A DNA stretch of 64,000 bases. Origin: Fasciola hepatica. Taxonomy: Eukaryota > Platyhelminthes > Trematoda > Plagiorchiida > Fasciolidae. How positions within the stretch are numbered: the stretch's first letter is position 1; each line of letters opens with the position of its first letter. The notes beneath the pieces were generated by a model, which was not told where the DNA came from, searched no databases, and saw only the letters and a program-made list of their open reading frames with translations. The stretch is taken from contig CANUEZ040000191.1 of NCBI GenBank assembly GCA_948099385.1, positions 2,852,001 to 2,916,000 on the forward strand, in the 5' to 3' direction. Of the stretch, positions 40,373 to 53,083 are shown piece by piece. The translations under genes were made by a program, and so were the position numbers.

Positions 40373-42068
40373 TTGTGGTTTTGGTGTTCGACTGACATTC
40401 GTTCACACCAACCCTTGTTCGTGTCCCCGTGTGGTCTCTGTCCATGTGCAATGCTCATGATTCCCTTAGCGGATCAAACAGCTGTACAGTGCTCCAATCA
40501 TTTTCAATGGTCAGTTCAGTGTTCAAGCTGCATGGAGAATCATATCATTCAAATCTACTCTGCTACTGGTCTATTGCATTGTATGAGCAATCTGTGTGGA
40601 TTGTTCATAAGGGAATGCCTTGGTTTTACTTAGGCCCATAAATAGAGAAGTGATGAAACATAGGATTGGATCGGTGTGCGAGAATTTGGTTGTTACCGTT
40701 CAAAGCGAAAGCGAAAGCCGAAGCCAATTCGGGGATTGTGCTATATCATGTAGTGTATATGTTGAACAAAGCGTTGAGACCCATATCGGATAGCCTTGTG
40801 TTTTGTGTGTTCGACTGACATTCGTTCACCCCAACCCTTGTTCGTGTCCCCGTGTGGGCTTTGTCCATGTCCAATGATCATGATTCCCTTAGCGGATCAA
40901 ACAGCTGTACAGTGCTTCCATAATTTTCAATGGTCAGTTCAGTGTTCAAGCTGCATGGAGAATCATATTATACAAATCTACTCTGCTACTGCTCTATTGC
41001 ATTGTATGAGCAATCTGTGTGGGGATTGTTCATAAGGGAATGCCTTGGTTTTACTTAGGCCCATAAATAGAGAAGTGATGGAACATAGGATTGGATCGGT
41101 GTGCGAGAATTTGGTTGTTACCGTTCAAAGCGAAAGCGAAATCCGAATCCAATTTGGGGATTGTGCTATATCATGTATTGTATATGTTGAACAAAGCGTT
41201 CAGACCCATATCGGATAGCCTTGTGGTTTTGGTGTTCGACTGACATTCGTTCACACCAACCCTTGTTCGTGTCCCCGTGTGGTCTCTGTCCATGTGCAAT
41301 GCTCATGATTCCCTTAGCGGATCAAACAGCTGTACAGTGCTCCAATCATTTTCAATGGTCAGTTCAGTGTTCAAGCTGCATGGAGAATCATATCATTCAA
41401 ATCTACTCTGCTACTGGTCTATTGCATTGTATGAGCAATCTGTGTGGATTGTTCATAAGGGAATGCCTTGGTTTTATTTAGGCCCATAAATAGAGAAGTG
41501 ATGAAACATAGGATTGGATCGGTGTGCGAGAATTTGGTTGTTACCGTTCAAAGCGAAAGCGAAAGCCGAAGCCAATTTGGGGATTGTGCTATATCATGTA
41601 GTGTATATGTTGAACAAAGCGTTGAGACCCATATCGGATAGCCTTGTGTTTTGTGTGTTCGACTGACATTCGTTCACCCCAACCCTTGTTCGTGTCCCCG
41701 TGTGGGCTTTGTCCATGTCCAATGATCATGATTCCCTTAGCGGATCAAACAGCTGTACAGTGCTTCCATCATTTTCAATGGTCAGTTCAGTGTTCAAGCT
41801 GCATGGAGAATCATATCATTCAAATCTACACTGCTACTGCTCTATTGCATTGTATGAGCAATCTGTGTGGGGATTGTTCATAAGGGAATGCCTTGGTTTT
41901 ACTTAGGCCCATAAATAGATAAGTGATGGAACATAGGATTGGATCGGTGTGCGAGAATTTAGTTGTTACCTTTCAAAGCGAAAGCGAAAGCCGAATCCAA
42001 TTTGGGGATTGTGCTATATCATGTATTGTATATGTTGATGAAAGCGTTGAGACCCATATCGGATAGCC
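40373..42068 (+). repeat. Block 12: 848-bp tandem duplication
   Basis: Monomers 40373 and 40796 repeat as 41221 and 41644. Shared rare variants are gtgtggtctctgtcc, gctccaatcatttt and gctactggtc in the first monomer, and gttttgtgtgttc and catgtccaatgatc in the second. The two copies differ at a few sites, for example ccaattcgggg (40725) against ccaatttgggg (41573), and cataattttc (40919) against catcattttc (41767). Confidence 0.9.
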
Positions 42069-42452
42069 TTGTGGTTTGGGTGTTCGACTGACATTCGTTC
42101 ACCCCAACCCTTGTTCGTGTCCCCGTGTGGGCTCTGTCCATGTGCAATGCTCATGATTCCCTTAGCGGATCAAACAGCTGTACAGTGCTTCCATCATTTT
42201 CAATGGTCAGTTCAGTGTTCAAGATGCATGGAGAATCATATTATACAAATCTACTCTGCTACTGCTCTATTGCATTGTATGAGCAATCTGTGTGGGGATT
42301 GTTCATAAGGGAATGCCTTGGTTTTACTTAGGCCCATAAATAGAGAAGTGATGGAACAAAGGATTGGATCGGTGTGCGAGAATTTGGTTCTCACCGTTCA
42401 AGCGAAAGCGAAAGCCGAAGCCAATTTAGGGATTGTGCTACATCATGTAGTG

Positions 42453-42510
42453 TATATTTTGAACAAATCCTAGCGAAACATGTACGGTCTAATTATTCTT
42501 TGAATGTTCG
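42453..42510 (+). repeat. Divergent linker subfamily, copy 1 of 5
   Basis: The junction and head differ strongly from consensus over about 58 bp, with aaatcctagcgaaacatg, tacggtctaattattc and tttgaatgttcg. The flanking core is near normal. Copies: 42453-42510, 43298-43355, 45837-45894, 48802-48859 and 49651-49708. The 43298 and 49651 copies share catatacgg and attgtttg; the other three share catgtacgg and attctttg, so there are two sub-lineages. Upstream all five have gctacatcatg and lack one base in the hexamer run. Confidence 0.88.
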
Positions 42511-43297
42511 AATGACATTCGTTCTCCCCAACTCTCGTTCGTGTCCCCGTGTGGGCTCTGTCCATGTGCAATGCTCATGATTCCCTTAGCGGATCAAACA
42601 GCTGTACAGTGCTTCCATAATTGTCAACGGTCAGTTCAGTGTTCAAGCAGCATGGAGAATCATATTATACAAATCTACTCTGCTACTGCCCTAGTGCATT
42701 GTATGAGCAATCTGTGTGGATTGTTCATAAGGGAATGCCTTGGTTTTACATAGGCCCATAAATAGAGAAGTGATGGAACATAGGATTGTATCGGTGTGCG
42801 AGAATTTGGTTGTTACCGTTCAAAGCGAAAGCGAAAGCCGAATCCAATTTGGGGATTGTGCTATATCATGTATTGTATATGTTGATGAAAGCGTTGAGAC
42901 CCATATGTGATAGCCTTGTGGTTTGAGTGTTCCACTGACAATCGGTCACCCCAACCCTTGTTCGTGTCCCCGTGTGGGCTCTGTCCATGTGCAATGCTCA
43001 TGATTCCCTTAGCGGATCAAACAGCTGTACAGTGCTTCCATCATTTTCAATGGTCAGTTCAGTGTTCAAGCTGCATGCAGAATCATATTATGCAAATCTA
43101 CTCTGCTACTGCTCTATTGCATTGTATGAGCAATCTGTGTGGATTGTTCATAAGGGAATGCCTTGGTTTTACTTAGGCCCATAAATAGAGAAGTGATGGA
43201 ACAAAGGATTGGATCGGTGTGCGAGAATTTGGTTCTCACCGTTCAAGCGAAAGCGAAAGCCGGAGCCAATTTGGGGATTGTGCTACATCATGTAGTG

Positions 43298-43355
43298 TAT
43301 ATTTTGAACAAATCCTAGCGAAACATATACGGTCTAATTATTGTTTGAATGTTCG
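43298..43355 (+). repeat. Divergent linker subfamily, copy 2 of 5
   Basis: Sub-lineage with catatacgg and attgtttgaatg. Preceded by a gccggagccaattt linker and followed by cccaaccctcgttcg. Closest relative is the copy at 49651. Confidence 0.88.
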
Positions 43356-44214
43356 AATGACATTCGTTCTCCCCAACCCTCGTTCGTGTCCCCGTGTGGG
43401 CTCTGTCCATGTGCAATGCTCATGATTCCCTTAGCGGATCAAACAGCTGTACAGTGCTTCCATAATTTTCAATGGTCACTTCAGTGTTCAAGCAGCATGG
43501 AGAATCATATTATACAAATCTACTCTGCTACTGCTCTATTGCATTGTATGAGCAATCTGTGTGGATTGTTCATAAGGGAATGCCTTGGTTTTACTTAGGC
43601 ACATAAGTAGAGAAATGATGGAACAAATGATTGGATCAGTGTGCAAGAATTGACTGTTACCGTTCAAAGCTAAAGCGGAGGCCGAAGCCAATTTGAGGAT
43701 TGTGCTATATCATGTATTGTATATGTTGAACAAAGCTTTGAGACCCATATCGGATAGCCTTTTGATTTGGGTGTTCGACTGACTTTCGTTCACCCCAACC
43801 CTTGTTCGTGTCCCCGTGTGGGCTCTGTCCATGTGCAATGCTCATGATTCCCTTAGCGGATCAAACAGCTGTACAGTGCTTCTATGATTTTCAATGGCCA
43901 GTTCATTGTTCAAGCTGCATGGAGAATCATATTATACAAATCTACTCTGCTACTGCTCTATTGCATTGTATGAGCAATCTGTGTGGATTGTTCATAAGGG
44001 AATGCCTTGGTTTTACTTAGGCCCATAAGTAGAGAAATGATGGAACAAATGATTGGATCAGTGTGCGAGAATTGACTGTTACCGTTCAAAGCTAAAGCGG
44101 AGGCCGAAGCCAATTTGAGGATTGTGCTATATCATGTATTGTATATGTTGAACAGAGCGTTGAGACCCATATCGGATAGCCTTTTGATTTTGGTGTTCGA
44201 ATGACTTTCGTTCA

Positions 44215-46419
44215 CCCCAACCCTTGTTCGTGTCCCCGTGTGGGCTCTGTCCATGTGCAATGCTCATGATTCCCTTAGCGGATCAAACAGCTGTACAGTG
44301 CTTCCATAATTTTCAACGGTCAGTTCAGTGTTCAAGCTGCATGGAGAATCATATTATACAAATCCACTCTGCTACTGCTCTATTGCATTGTATGAGCAAT
44401 CTGTGTGGATTGTTCATAAGGGAATGCCTTGGTTTTACTCAGGCCCATAAATAGAGAAGTGATGGAACAAAGGATTGGATCAGTGTGCGAGAATTTGTTT
44501 GTTACCGTTCAAAGCGAAAGCGAAAGCCGAATCCAATTTGGGGATTGTGCTATATCATATAGTGTATATGTTGAACAAAGCGTTCAGACCCATATCGGAT
44601 AGCCTTGTGGTTTGGGTGTTCGACTGACAATCGTTCACACCAAACCTTGTTCGTGTCCCCGTGTGGGCTCTGTCCATGTGCAATGCTCATGATTCCCTTA
44701 GCGGATCAAACAGCTGTACAGTGCTTCCATAATTTTCAATGGTCAGTTCAGTGTTCAAGCTGCATGGAGAATCATATCATTCAAATCTATTCTGCTACTG
44801 CTCTATTGCATTGTATGAGCAATCTGTGTGGATTGTTCATAAGGGAATGCCTTGGTTTTACTCAGGCCCATAAATAGAGAAGTGATGGAACATAGGATTG
44901 GATCGGTGTGCGAGAATTTGTTTGTTACCGTTCAAAGCGAAAGCGAAAGCCGAAGCCAATTCGGGGATTGTGCTATATCATGTAGTGTATATGTTGAACA
45001 AAGCGTTGAGACCCATATCGGATAGCCTTGTGTTTTGTGTGTTCGACTGACATTCGTTCACCCCAACCCTTGTTCGTGTCCCCGTGTGGGCTCTGTCCAT
45101 GTCCAATGATCATGATTCCCTTAGCGGACCAAACAGCTGTACAGTGATTCCATCATTTTCAATGGTCAGTTCAGTGTTCAAGCTGCATGGAGAATCATAT
45201 CATTCAAATCTACTCTGCTACTGCTCTATTGCATTGTATGAGCAATCTGTGTGGGGATTGTTCATAAGGGAATGCCTTGGTTTTACTTAGGCCCATAAAT
45301 AGAGAAGTGATGGAACATAGGATTGGATCGGTGTGCGAGAATTTAGTTGTTACCGTTCAAAGCGAAAGCGAAAGCCGAATCCAATTTGGGGATTGTGCTA
45401 TATCATGTATTGTATATGTTGATGAAAGCGTTGAGACCCATATCGGATAGCATTGCGGTTTGGGTGTTCGACTGACATTCGTTCACCCCAACCCTTGTTC
45501 GTGTCCCCGTGTGGGCTCTGTTCATGTGCAATGCTCATGATTCCCTTAGCGGATCAAACAGCTGTACAGTGCTTCCATCATTTTCAATGGTCAGTTCAGT
45601 GTTCAAGATGCATGGAGAATCATATTATACAAATCTACTCTGCTACTGCTCTATTGCATTGTATGAGCAATCTGTGTGGGGATTGTTCATAAGGGAATGC
45701 CTTGGTTTTACATAGGCCCATAAATAGAGAAGTGATGGAACAAAGGATTGGATCGGTGTGCGAGAATTTGGTTCTCACCGTTCAAGCGAAAGCGAAAGCC
45801 GAAGCCATTTTGAGGATTGTGCTACATCATGTAGTGTATATTTTGAACAAATCCTAGCGAAACATGTACGGTCTAATTATTCTTTGAATGTTCGAATGAC
45901 ATTCGTTCTCCCCAACCCTTGTTCGTGTCCCCGTGTGGGCTCTGTCCATGTGCAATGCTCATGATTCCCTTAGCGGATCAAACAGCTGTACAGTGCTTCC
46001 ATAATTTTCAACGGTCAGTTCAGTGTTCAAGCAGCATGGAGAATCATATTACTCAAATCTACTCTGCTACTGCCCTAGTGCATTGTATGAGCAATCTGTG
46101 TGGGGATTGTTCATAAGGGAATGCCTTGGTTTTACATAGGCCCATAAATAGAGAAGTGATGGAACATAGGATTGGATCGGTGTGCGAGAATTTGGTTGTT
46201 ACCGTTCAAAGCGAAAGCGAAAGCCGAATCCAATTTGGGGATTGTGCTATATCATGTATTGTATATGTTGATGAAAGCGTTGAGACCCTTATGTGATAGC
46301 CTTGTGGTTTGAGTGTTCCACTGACAATCGGTCACCCCAACCCTTGTTCGTGTCCCCGTGTGGGCTCTGTCCATGTGCAATGCTCATGATTCCCTTAGCG
46401 GATCAAACAGCTGTACAGT
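44215..46419 (+). repeat. 2.2-kb duplication in block 13, copy 1
   Basis: Matches 47182-49384 at an offset of 2965-2967 bp, seven monomers. Shared rare features in order: caacggtcagttc, gatcagtgtg with gaatttgtttgtt, catatagtg, the caaaccttg head, gcggaccaaacagc with gtgattcc, cattgcggtttggg, ttcaagatgcatgg, the divergent linker, and gatgaaagcg with tatgtgatagcc. Edges were judged by where rare variants stop matching, so they are approximate. Confidence 0.85.
45837..45894 (+). repeat. Divergent linker subfamily, copy 3 of 5
   Basis: Sub-lineage with catgtacgg and attctttgaatg. Preceded by gaagccattttgagg, a form shared only with the copy at 48802, its partner in the 2965-bp duplication. Confidence 0.88.
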
Positions 46420-47181
46420 GCTTCTATGATTTTCAATGGCCAGTTCATTGTTCAAGCTGCATGGAGAATCATATTATACAAATCTACTCTGCTACTGCTC
46501 TATTGCATTGTATGAGCAATCTGTGTGGATTGTTCATAAGGGAATGCCTTGGTTTTACTTAGGCCCATAAGTAGAGAAATGATGGAACAAATGATTGGAT
46601 CAGTGTGCGAGAATTGACTGTTACCGTTCAAAGCTAAAGCGGAGGCCGAAGCCAATTTGAGGATTGTGCTATATCATGTATTGTATATGTTGAACAGAGC
46701 GTTGAGACCCATATCGGATAGCCTTTTGATTTTGGTGTTCGAATGACTTTCGTTCACCCCAACCCTTGTTCGTGTCCCCGTGTGGGCTCTGTCCATGTGC
46801 AATGCTCATGATTCCCTTAGCGGATCAAACAGCTGTACAGTGCTTCCATAATTTTCAATGGTCAGTTCAGTGTTCAAGCTGCATGGAGAATCATATTATA
46901 CAAATCTACTCTGCTACTGCTCTATTGCATTGTATGAGCAATCTGTGTGGGGATTGTTCATAAGGGAATGCCTTGATTGTACATAGGCCCATAAATAGAG
47001 AAGTGATGGAACATAGGATTGGATCGGTGTGTGAGAATTTGGTTGTTACCGTTCAAAGCCAAAGCGGAGGCCGAAGCCAATTTGGGGATTGTGCTATATC
47101 ATGTAATGTATATGTTGAACAAAGCGTTCAGACCCATATCGGATAACATTGTGGTTTGGGTGTTCGACTGACAATCGTTCA

Positions 47182-49384
47182 CCCCAACCCTTGTTCGTGT
47201 CCCCGTGTGGGCTCTGTCCATGTGCAATGCTCATGATTCCCTTAGCGGATCAAACAGCTGTACAGTGCTTCCATAATTTTCAACGGTCAGTTCAGTGTTC
47301 AAGCTGCATGGAGAATCATATTATACAAATCTACTCTGCTACTGCTCTGTTGCATTGTATGAGCAATCTGTGTGGATTGTTCATAAGGGAATGCCTTGGT
47401 TTTACTCAGGCCCATAAAGAGAAGTGATGGAACAAAGGATTGGATCAGTGTGCGAGAATTTGTTTGTTACCGTTCAAAGCGAAAGCGAAAGCCGAATCCA
47501 ATTTGGGGATTGTGCTATATCATATAGTGTATATGTTGAACAAAGCGTTCAGACCCATATCGGATAGCCTTGTGGTTTGGGTGTTCGACTGACAATCGTT
47601 CACACCAAACCTTGTTCGTGTCCCCGTGTGGGCTCTGTCCATGTGCAATGCTCATGATTCCCTTAGCGGATCAAACAGCTGTACAGTGCTTCCATAATTT
47701 TCAATGGTCAGTTCAGTGTTCAAGCTGCATGGAGAATCATATCATTCAAATCTATTCTGCTACTGCTCTATTGCATTGTATGAGCAATCTGTGTGGATTG
47801 TTCATAAGGGAATGCCTTGGTTTTACTCAGGCCCATAAATAGAGAAGTGATGGAACATAGGATTGGATCGGTGTGCGAGAATTTGTTTGTTACCGTTCAA
47901 AGCGAAAGCGAAAGCCGAAGCCAATTCGGGGATTGTGCTATATCATGTAGTGTATATGTTGAACAAAGCGTTGAGACCCATATCGGATAGCCTTGTGTTT
48001 TGTGTGTTCGACTGACATTCGTTCACCCCAACCCTTGTTCGTGTCCCCGTGTGGGCTCTGTCCATGTCCAATGATCATGATTCCCTTAGCGGACCAAACA
48101 GCTGTACAGTGATTCCATCATTTTCAATGGTCAGTTCAGTGTTCAAGCTGCATGGAGAATCATATCATTCAAATCTACTCTGCTACTGCTCTATTGCATT
48201 GTATGAGCAATCTGTGTGGGGATTGTTCATAAGGGAATGCCTTGGTTTTACTTAGGCCCATAAATAGAGAAGTGATGGAACATAGGATTGGATCGGTGTG
48301 CGAGAATTTAGTTGTTACCGTTCAAAGCGAAAGCGAAAGCCGAATCCAATTTGGGGATTGTGCTATATCATGTATTGTATATGTTGATGAAAGCGTTGAG
48401 ACCCATATCGGATAGCATTGCGGTTTGGGTGTTCGACTGACATTCGTTCACCCCAACCCTTGTTCGTGTCCCCGTGTGGGCTCTGTCCATGTGCAATGCT
48501 CATGATTCCCTTAGCGGATCAAACAGCTGTACAGTGCTTCCATCATTTTCAATGGTCAGTTCAGTGTTCAAGATGCATGGAGAATCATATTATACAAATC
48601 TACTCTGCTACTGCTCTATTGCATTGTATGAGCAATCTGTGTGGGGATTGTTCATAAGGGAATGCCTTGGTTTTACTTAGGCCCATAAATAGAGAAGTGA
48701 TGGAACAAAGGATTGGATCGGTGTGCGAGAATTTTGTTCTCACCGTTCAAGCGAAATCGAAAGCCGAAGCCATTTTGAGGATTGTGCTACATCATGTAGT
48801 GTATATTTTGAACAAATCCTAGCGAAACATGTACGGTCTAATTATTCTTTGAATGTTCGAATGACATTCGTTCTCCCCAACCCTTGTTCGTGTCCCCGTG
48901 TGGGCTCTGTCCATGTGCAATGCTCATGATTCCCTTAGCGGATCAAACAGCTGTACAGTGCTTCCATAATTTTCAACGGTCAGTTCAGTGTTCAAGCAGC
49001 ATGGAGAATCATATTACTCAAATCTACTCTGCTACTGCCCTAGTGCATTGTATGAGCAATCTGTGTGGGGATTGTTCATAAGGGAATGCCTTGGTTTTAC
49101 ATAGGCCCATAAATAGAGAAGTGATGGAACATAGGATTGGATCGGTGTGCGAGAATTTGGTTGTTACCGTTCAAAGCGAAAGCGAAAGCCGAATCAAATT
49201 TGGGGATTGTGCTATATCATGTATTGTATATGTTGATGAAAGCGTTGAGACCCTTATGTGATAGCCTTGTGGTTTGAGTGTTCCACTGACAATCGGTCAC
49301 CCCAACCCTTGTTCGTGTCCCCGTGTGGGCTCTGTCCATGCGCAATGCTCATGATTCCCTTAGCGGATCAAACAGCTGTACAGT
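47182..49384 (+). repeat. 2.2-kb duplication in block 13, copy 2
   Basis: Second copy of 44215-46419. Differences are few: a 2-bp loss in cccataaagagaag (47411-47424), which makes the first monomer 421 bp, and scattered substitutions such as gaaatcgaaagcc at 48753 and gaatcaaattt at 49191. The right edge is where copy 1 continues into cttctatgattttc and this copy into cttccatcattttc. Confidence 0.85.
48802..48859 (+). repeat. Divergent linker subfamily, copy 4 of 5
   Basis: Duplicate of the copy at 45837, 2965 bp downstream, within the 2.2-kb duplication. Confidence 0.88.
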
Positions 49385-49650
49385 GCTTCCATCATTTTCA
49401 ATGGTCAGTTCAGTGTTCAAGCTGCATGCAGAATCATATTATACAAATCTACTCTGCTACTGCTCTATTGCATTGTATGAGCAATCTGTGTGGGGATTGT
49501 TCATAAGGGAATGCCTTGGTTTTACTTAGGCCCATAAATAGAGAAGTGATGGAACAAAGGATTGGATCGGTGTGCGAGAATTTGGTTCTCACCGTTCAAG
49601 CGAAAGCGAAAGCCGGAGTCAATTTGGGGATTGTGCTACATCATGTAGTG

Positions 49651-49708
49651 TATATTTTGAACAAATCCTAGCGAAACATATACGGTCTAATTATTGTTTG
49701 AATGTTCG
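49651..49708 (+). repeat. Divergent linker subfamily, copy 5 of 5
   Basis: Duplicate of the copy at 43298, 6353 bp downstream. It is followed by cattcgctctcc instead of cattcgttctcc and keeps the cccaaccctcgttcg head of its partner. Confidence 0.88.
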
Positions 49709-50537
49709 AATGACATTCGCTCTCCCCAACCCTCGTTCGTGTCCCCGTGTGGACTCTGTCCATGTGCAATGCTCATGATTCCCTTAGCGGATCAAACAGC
49801 TGTACAGTGGTTCCATAATTTTCAATGGTCAGTTCAGTGTTCAAGCAGCATGGAGAATCATATTATACAAATCTACTCTGCTACTGCCCTAGTGCATTGT
49901 ATGAGCAATCTGTGTGGGGATTGTTCATAAGGGAATGCCTTGGTTTTAATTAGGCCCATAAATAGAGAAGTGATGGAACATAGGATTGGATCGGTGTGCG
50001 AGAATTTGGTTGTTACCGTTCAACGCGAAAGCGAAAGCCGAATCCAATTTGGGGATTGTGCTATAACATGTATTGTATATGTTGAACAAAGCGTTGAGAC
50101 CCATATCGGATAGCCTTGCGGTTTGTGTGTTCGACTGACATTCGTTCACCCCAACCCTTGTTCGTGTCCCCGTGTGGGCTCTGTCCATGTGCAATGCTCA
50201 TGATTCCCTTAGCGGATCAAACAGCTGTACAGTGCTTCTATGATTTTCAATGGCCAGTTCAGTGTTCAGGCGGCATGGAGAATCATATTATACAAATCTA
50301 CTCTGCTACTGCTCTATTGCATTGTATGAGCAATCTGTGTGGATTGTTCATAAGGGAATGCCTTGGTTTTACTTAGGCACATAAGTAGAGAAATGATGGA
50401 ACAAATGATTGGATCAGTGTGCAAGAATTGACTGTTAGCGTTCAAAGCTAAAGCGGAGGCCGAAGCCAATTTGAGGATTGTGCTATATCATGTAGTGTAT
50501 ATGTTGAACAAAGCGTTGAGACCCATATCGGATAGCC

Positions 50538-53083
50538 TTTTGATTTGGGTGTTCGACTGACATTCGTTCACCCCAACCCTTGTTCGTGTCCCCGTGTGGG
50601 CTCTGTCCATGTGCAATGCTCATGATTCCCTTAGCGGATCAAACAGCTGTACAGTGCTTCCATAATTTTCAATGGTCAGTTCAGTGTTCAAGCTGCATGG
50701 AGAATCATATTAAACAAATCTACTCTGCTACTGCTCTATTGCATTGTATGAGCAATCTGTGTGGGGATTGTTCATAAGGGAATGCCTTGGTTTTACTTAG
50801 GCCCATAAATAGAGAAGTGATGGAACATAGGATTGGATCGGTGTGCGAGAATTTGGTTGTTACCGTTCAAAGCGAAAGCGAAAGCCGAAGCCAATTTGGG
50901 GATTGTGCTATATCATGTATTGTTTATGTTGAAAAAAGCGTTCAGACCCATATCGGATAGCCTTGTGGTTTGGGTGTTCGACTGACATTCGTTCACCCCA
51001 ACCCTTGTTCGTGTCCCCGTGTGGGCTCTGTCCATGTGCAATGCTCATGATTCCCTTAGCGGATCAAACAGCTGTACAGTGCTTCCATCATTTTCAATGG
51101 TCAGTTCAGTGTTCAAGCTGCATGGAGAATCATATTATACAAATCTACTCTGCTACTGCTCTTTTGCATTGTATGAGCAATCTGTGTGGGGATTGTTCAT
51201 AAGGGAATGCCTTGGTTTTACTTAGGCCCATAAATAGAGAAGTGATGGAACATAGGATTGGATCGGTGAGCGAGAATTGGGTTGTTAACATTCTAGGACA
51301 AAGTGAAAACCGAATCCAATTTGGGGATTGTGCTATATCATGTTTTGTGAACGTTCAACAAAGCGTTCAGACCCATATCGGATAGCCTTGTGGTTCGGGT
51401 GTTCTATTACCAATCGTTTAGCCAAACCCTTGTTCGTGTCCCCGTGTGGGCTCTGTCCATGTGCAATGCTCATGATTCCCTTAGCGGATCAAACAGCTGT
51501 ACAGTGCTTCCATCATTTTCAATGGTCAGTTCAGTGTTCAAGCTGCATGGAGAATCATATTATACAAATCTACTCTGCTACTGCTCTGTTGCATTGTATG
51601 AGCAATCTGTGTGGATTGTTCATAAGGGAATGCCTTGGTTTTACTTAGGCCCATAAATAGAGAAGTGATGGAACATAGGATTGGATCGGTGTGCGAGAAT
51701 TTGGTTGTTACCGTTCAAAGCCAAAGCGGAGGCCGAAGCCAATTTGAGGATTGTGATATATCATGTAGTGTATATGTTGAACAAAGCTTTGAGACCCATA
51801 TCGGATAGCCTTTTGATTTGGGTGTTCGACTGACAATCGTTCACCCCAACCCTTGTTCATGTCCCCGTGTGGGCTCTGTCCATGTGCAATGCTCATGATT
51901 CCCTTAGCGGATCAAACAGCTGTACAGTGCTTCCATCATTTTCAATGGTCACTTCAGTGTTCAAGCTGCATGGAGAATCATATTATACAAATCTACTCTG
52001 CTACTGCTCTATTGCATTGTATGAGCAATCTGTGTGTGGATTGTTCATAAGGGAATGCCTTGATTGTACATAGGCCCATAAATAGAGAAGTGATGGAACA
52101 TAGGATTGGATCGGTGTGCGAGAATTTGGTTGTTACCGTTCAAAGCGAAAGCGAAAGCCGAATCCAATTTGGGGATTGTGCTATATCATGTATTGTATAT
52201 GTTGAACAAAGCTTTGAGACCCATATCGGATAGCTTTTTGATTTGGGTGTTCGACTGACTTTCGTTCACCCCAACCCTTGTTCGTGTCCCCGTGTGGGCT
52301 CTGTCCATGTGCAATGCTCATGATTCCCTTAGCGGATCAAACAGCTGTACAGTGCTTCCATAATTTTCAATGGTCAGTTCCGTGTTCAAGCTGCATGGAG
52401 AATCATATTATACAAATCTACTCCGCTACTGCTCTGTTGCATTGTATGAGCAATCTGTGTGGATTGTTCATAATGGAATGCCTTGGTTTTACTTAGGCCC
52501 ATAAATAGAGAAGTGATGGAACATAGGATTGGATCGGTGTGCGAGAATTTGGTTGTTACCGTTCAAAGCCAAAGCGGAGGCCGAAGCCAATTTGAGGATT
52601 GTGATATATCATGTAGTGTATATGTTGAACAAAGCTTTGAGACCCATATCGGATAGCCTTTTGATTTGGGTGTTCGACTGACAATCGTTCACCCCAACCC
52701 TTGTTCATGTCCCCGTGTGGGCTCTGTCCATGTGCAATGCTCATGATTCCCTTAGCGGATCAAACAGCTGTACAGTGCTTCCATCATTTTCAATGGTCAG
52801 TTCAGTGTTCAAGCTGCATGGAGAATCATATCATTCAAATCTACTCTGCTACTGCTCTATTGCATTGTATGAGCAATCTGTGTGTGGATTGTTCATAAGG
52901 GAATGCCTTGATTGTACATAGGCCCATAAATAGAGAAGTGATGGAACATAGGATTGGATCGGTGTGCGAGAATTTGGTTGTTACCGTTCAAAGCGAAAGC
53001 GAAAGCCGAAGCCAATTTGGGGATTGTGCTATATCATGTATTGTATATGTTGAACAAAGCGTTCAGACCCATATCGGATAGCG
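50538..53083 (+). repeat. Block 14: six monomers including an 848-bp tandem duplication
   Basis: Anchors: 50538, 50963, 51388, 51811, 52236, 52659. The 51811/52236 pair partly repeats at 52659: both 51811 and 52659 have ttttgatttgggtg, cttgttcatgtcc and gattgtacatagg, and are preceded by gccaaagcggaggcc and gtgatatatcatg. Offset is 848 bp. They differ in catattatac (51981) against catatcattc (52829). The monomer at 51388 has a head unlike its neighbours, gttcgggtgttctattacc with cgtttagcc. Confidence 0.85.
51269..51358 (+). repeat. Singleton divergent linker
   Basis: The linker reads gagcgagaattgggttgtta, acattctaggacaaagtg, aaaaccgaatcc, and later gttttgtgaacgttcaac. It is the most altered linker I noticed outside block 13, and I saw no second copy. 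The flanking monomers are near consensus, so it may be a survivor of an older variant or a local conversion tract. Confidence 0.65.

Larger units (their letters stand above)
42069..50537 (+). repeat. Block 13: mosaic of nested multi-monomer duplications
   Basis: Anchors: 42069, 42493, 42916, 43338, 43760, 44182, 44605, 45028, 45453, 45877, 46302, 46724, 47149, 47570, 47993, 48418, 48842, 49267, 49691, 50116. Monomer types recur at several offsets: 42069/45453 and 42493/45877 at 3384 bp (eight monomers); 43760/46302 and 44182/46724 at 2542 (six); 44605/47570 through 46302/49267 at 2965 (seven); 42916/49267 and 43338/49691 at about 6352 (fifteen). Lengths are unusually variable (421-425 bp). 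Such patchwork is expected from repeated out-of-register exchange. Confidence 0.9.

Noticed and set aside
44215..49384. Assembly artefact as the sole cause of the 2.2-kb duplication
   Set aside because: The copies differ by private substitutions and a 2-bp deletion and are separated by other monomers, so a simple duplicated contig is unlikely, though reads would be needed to settle it.
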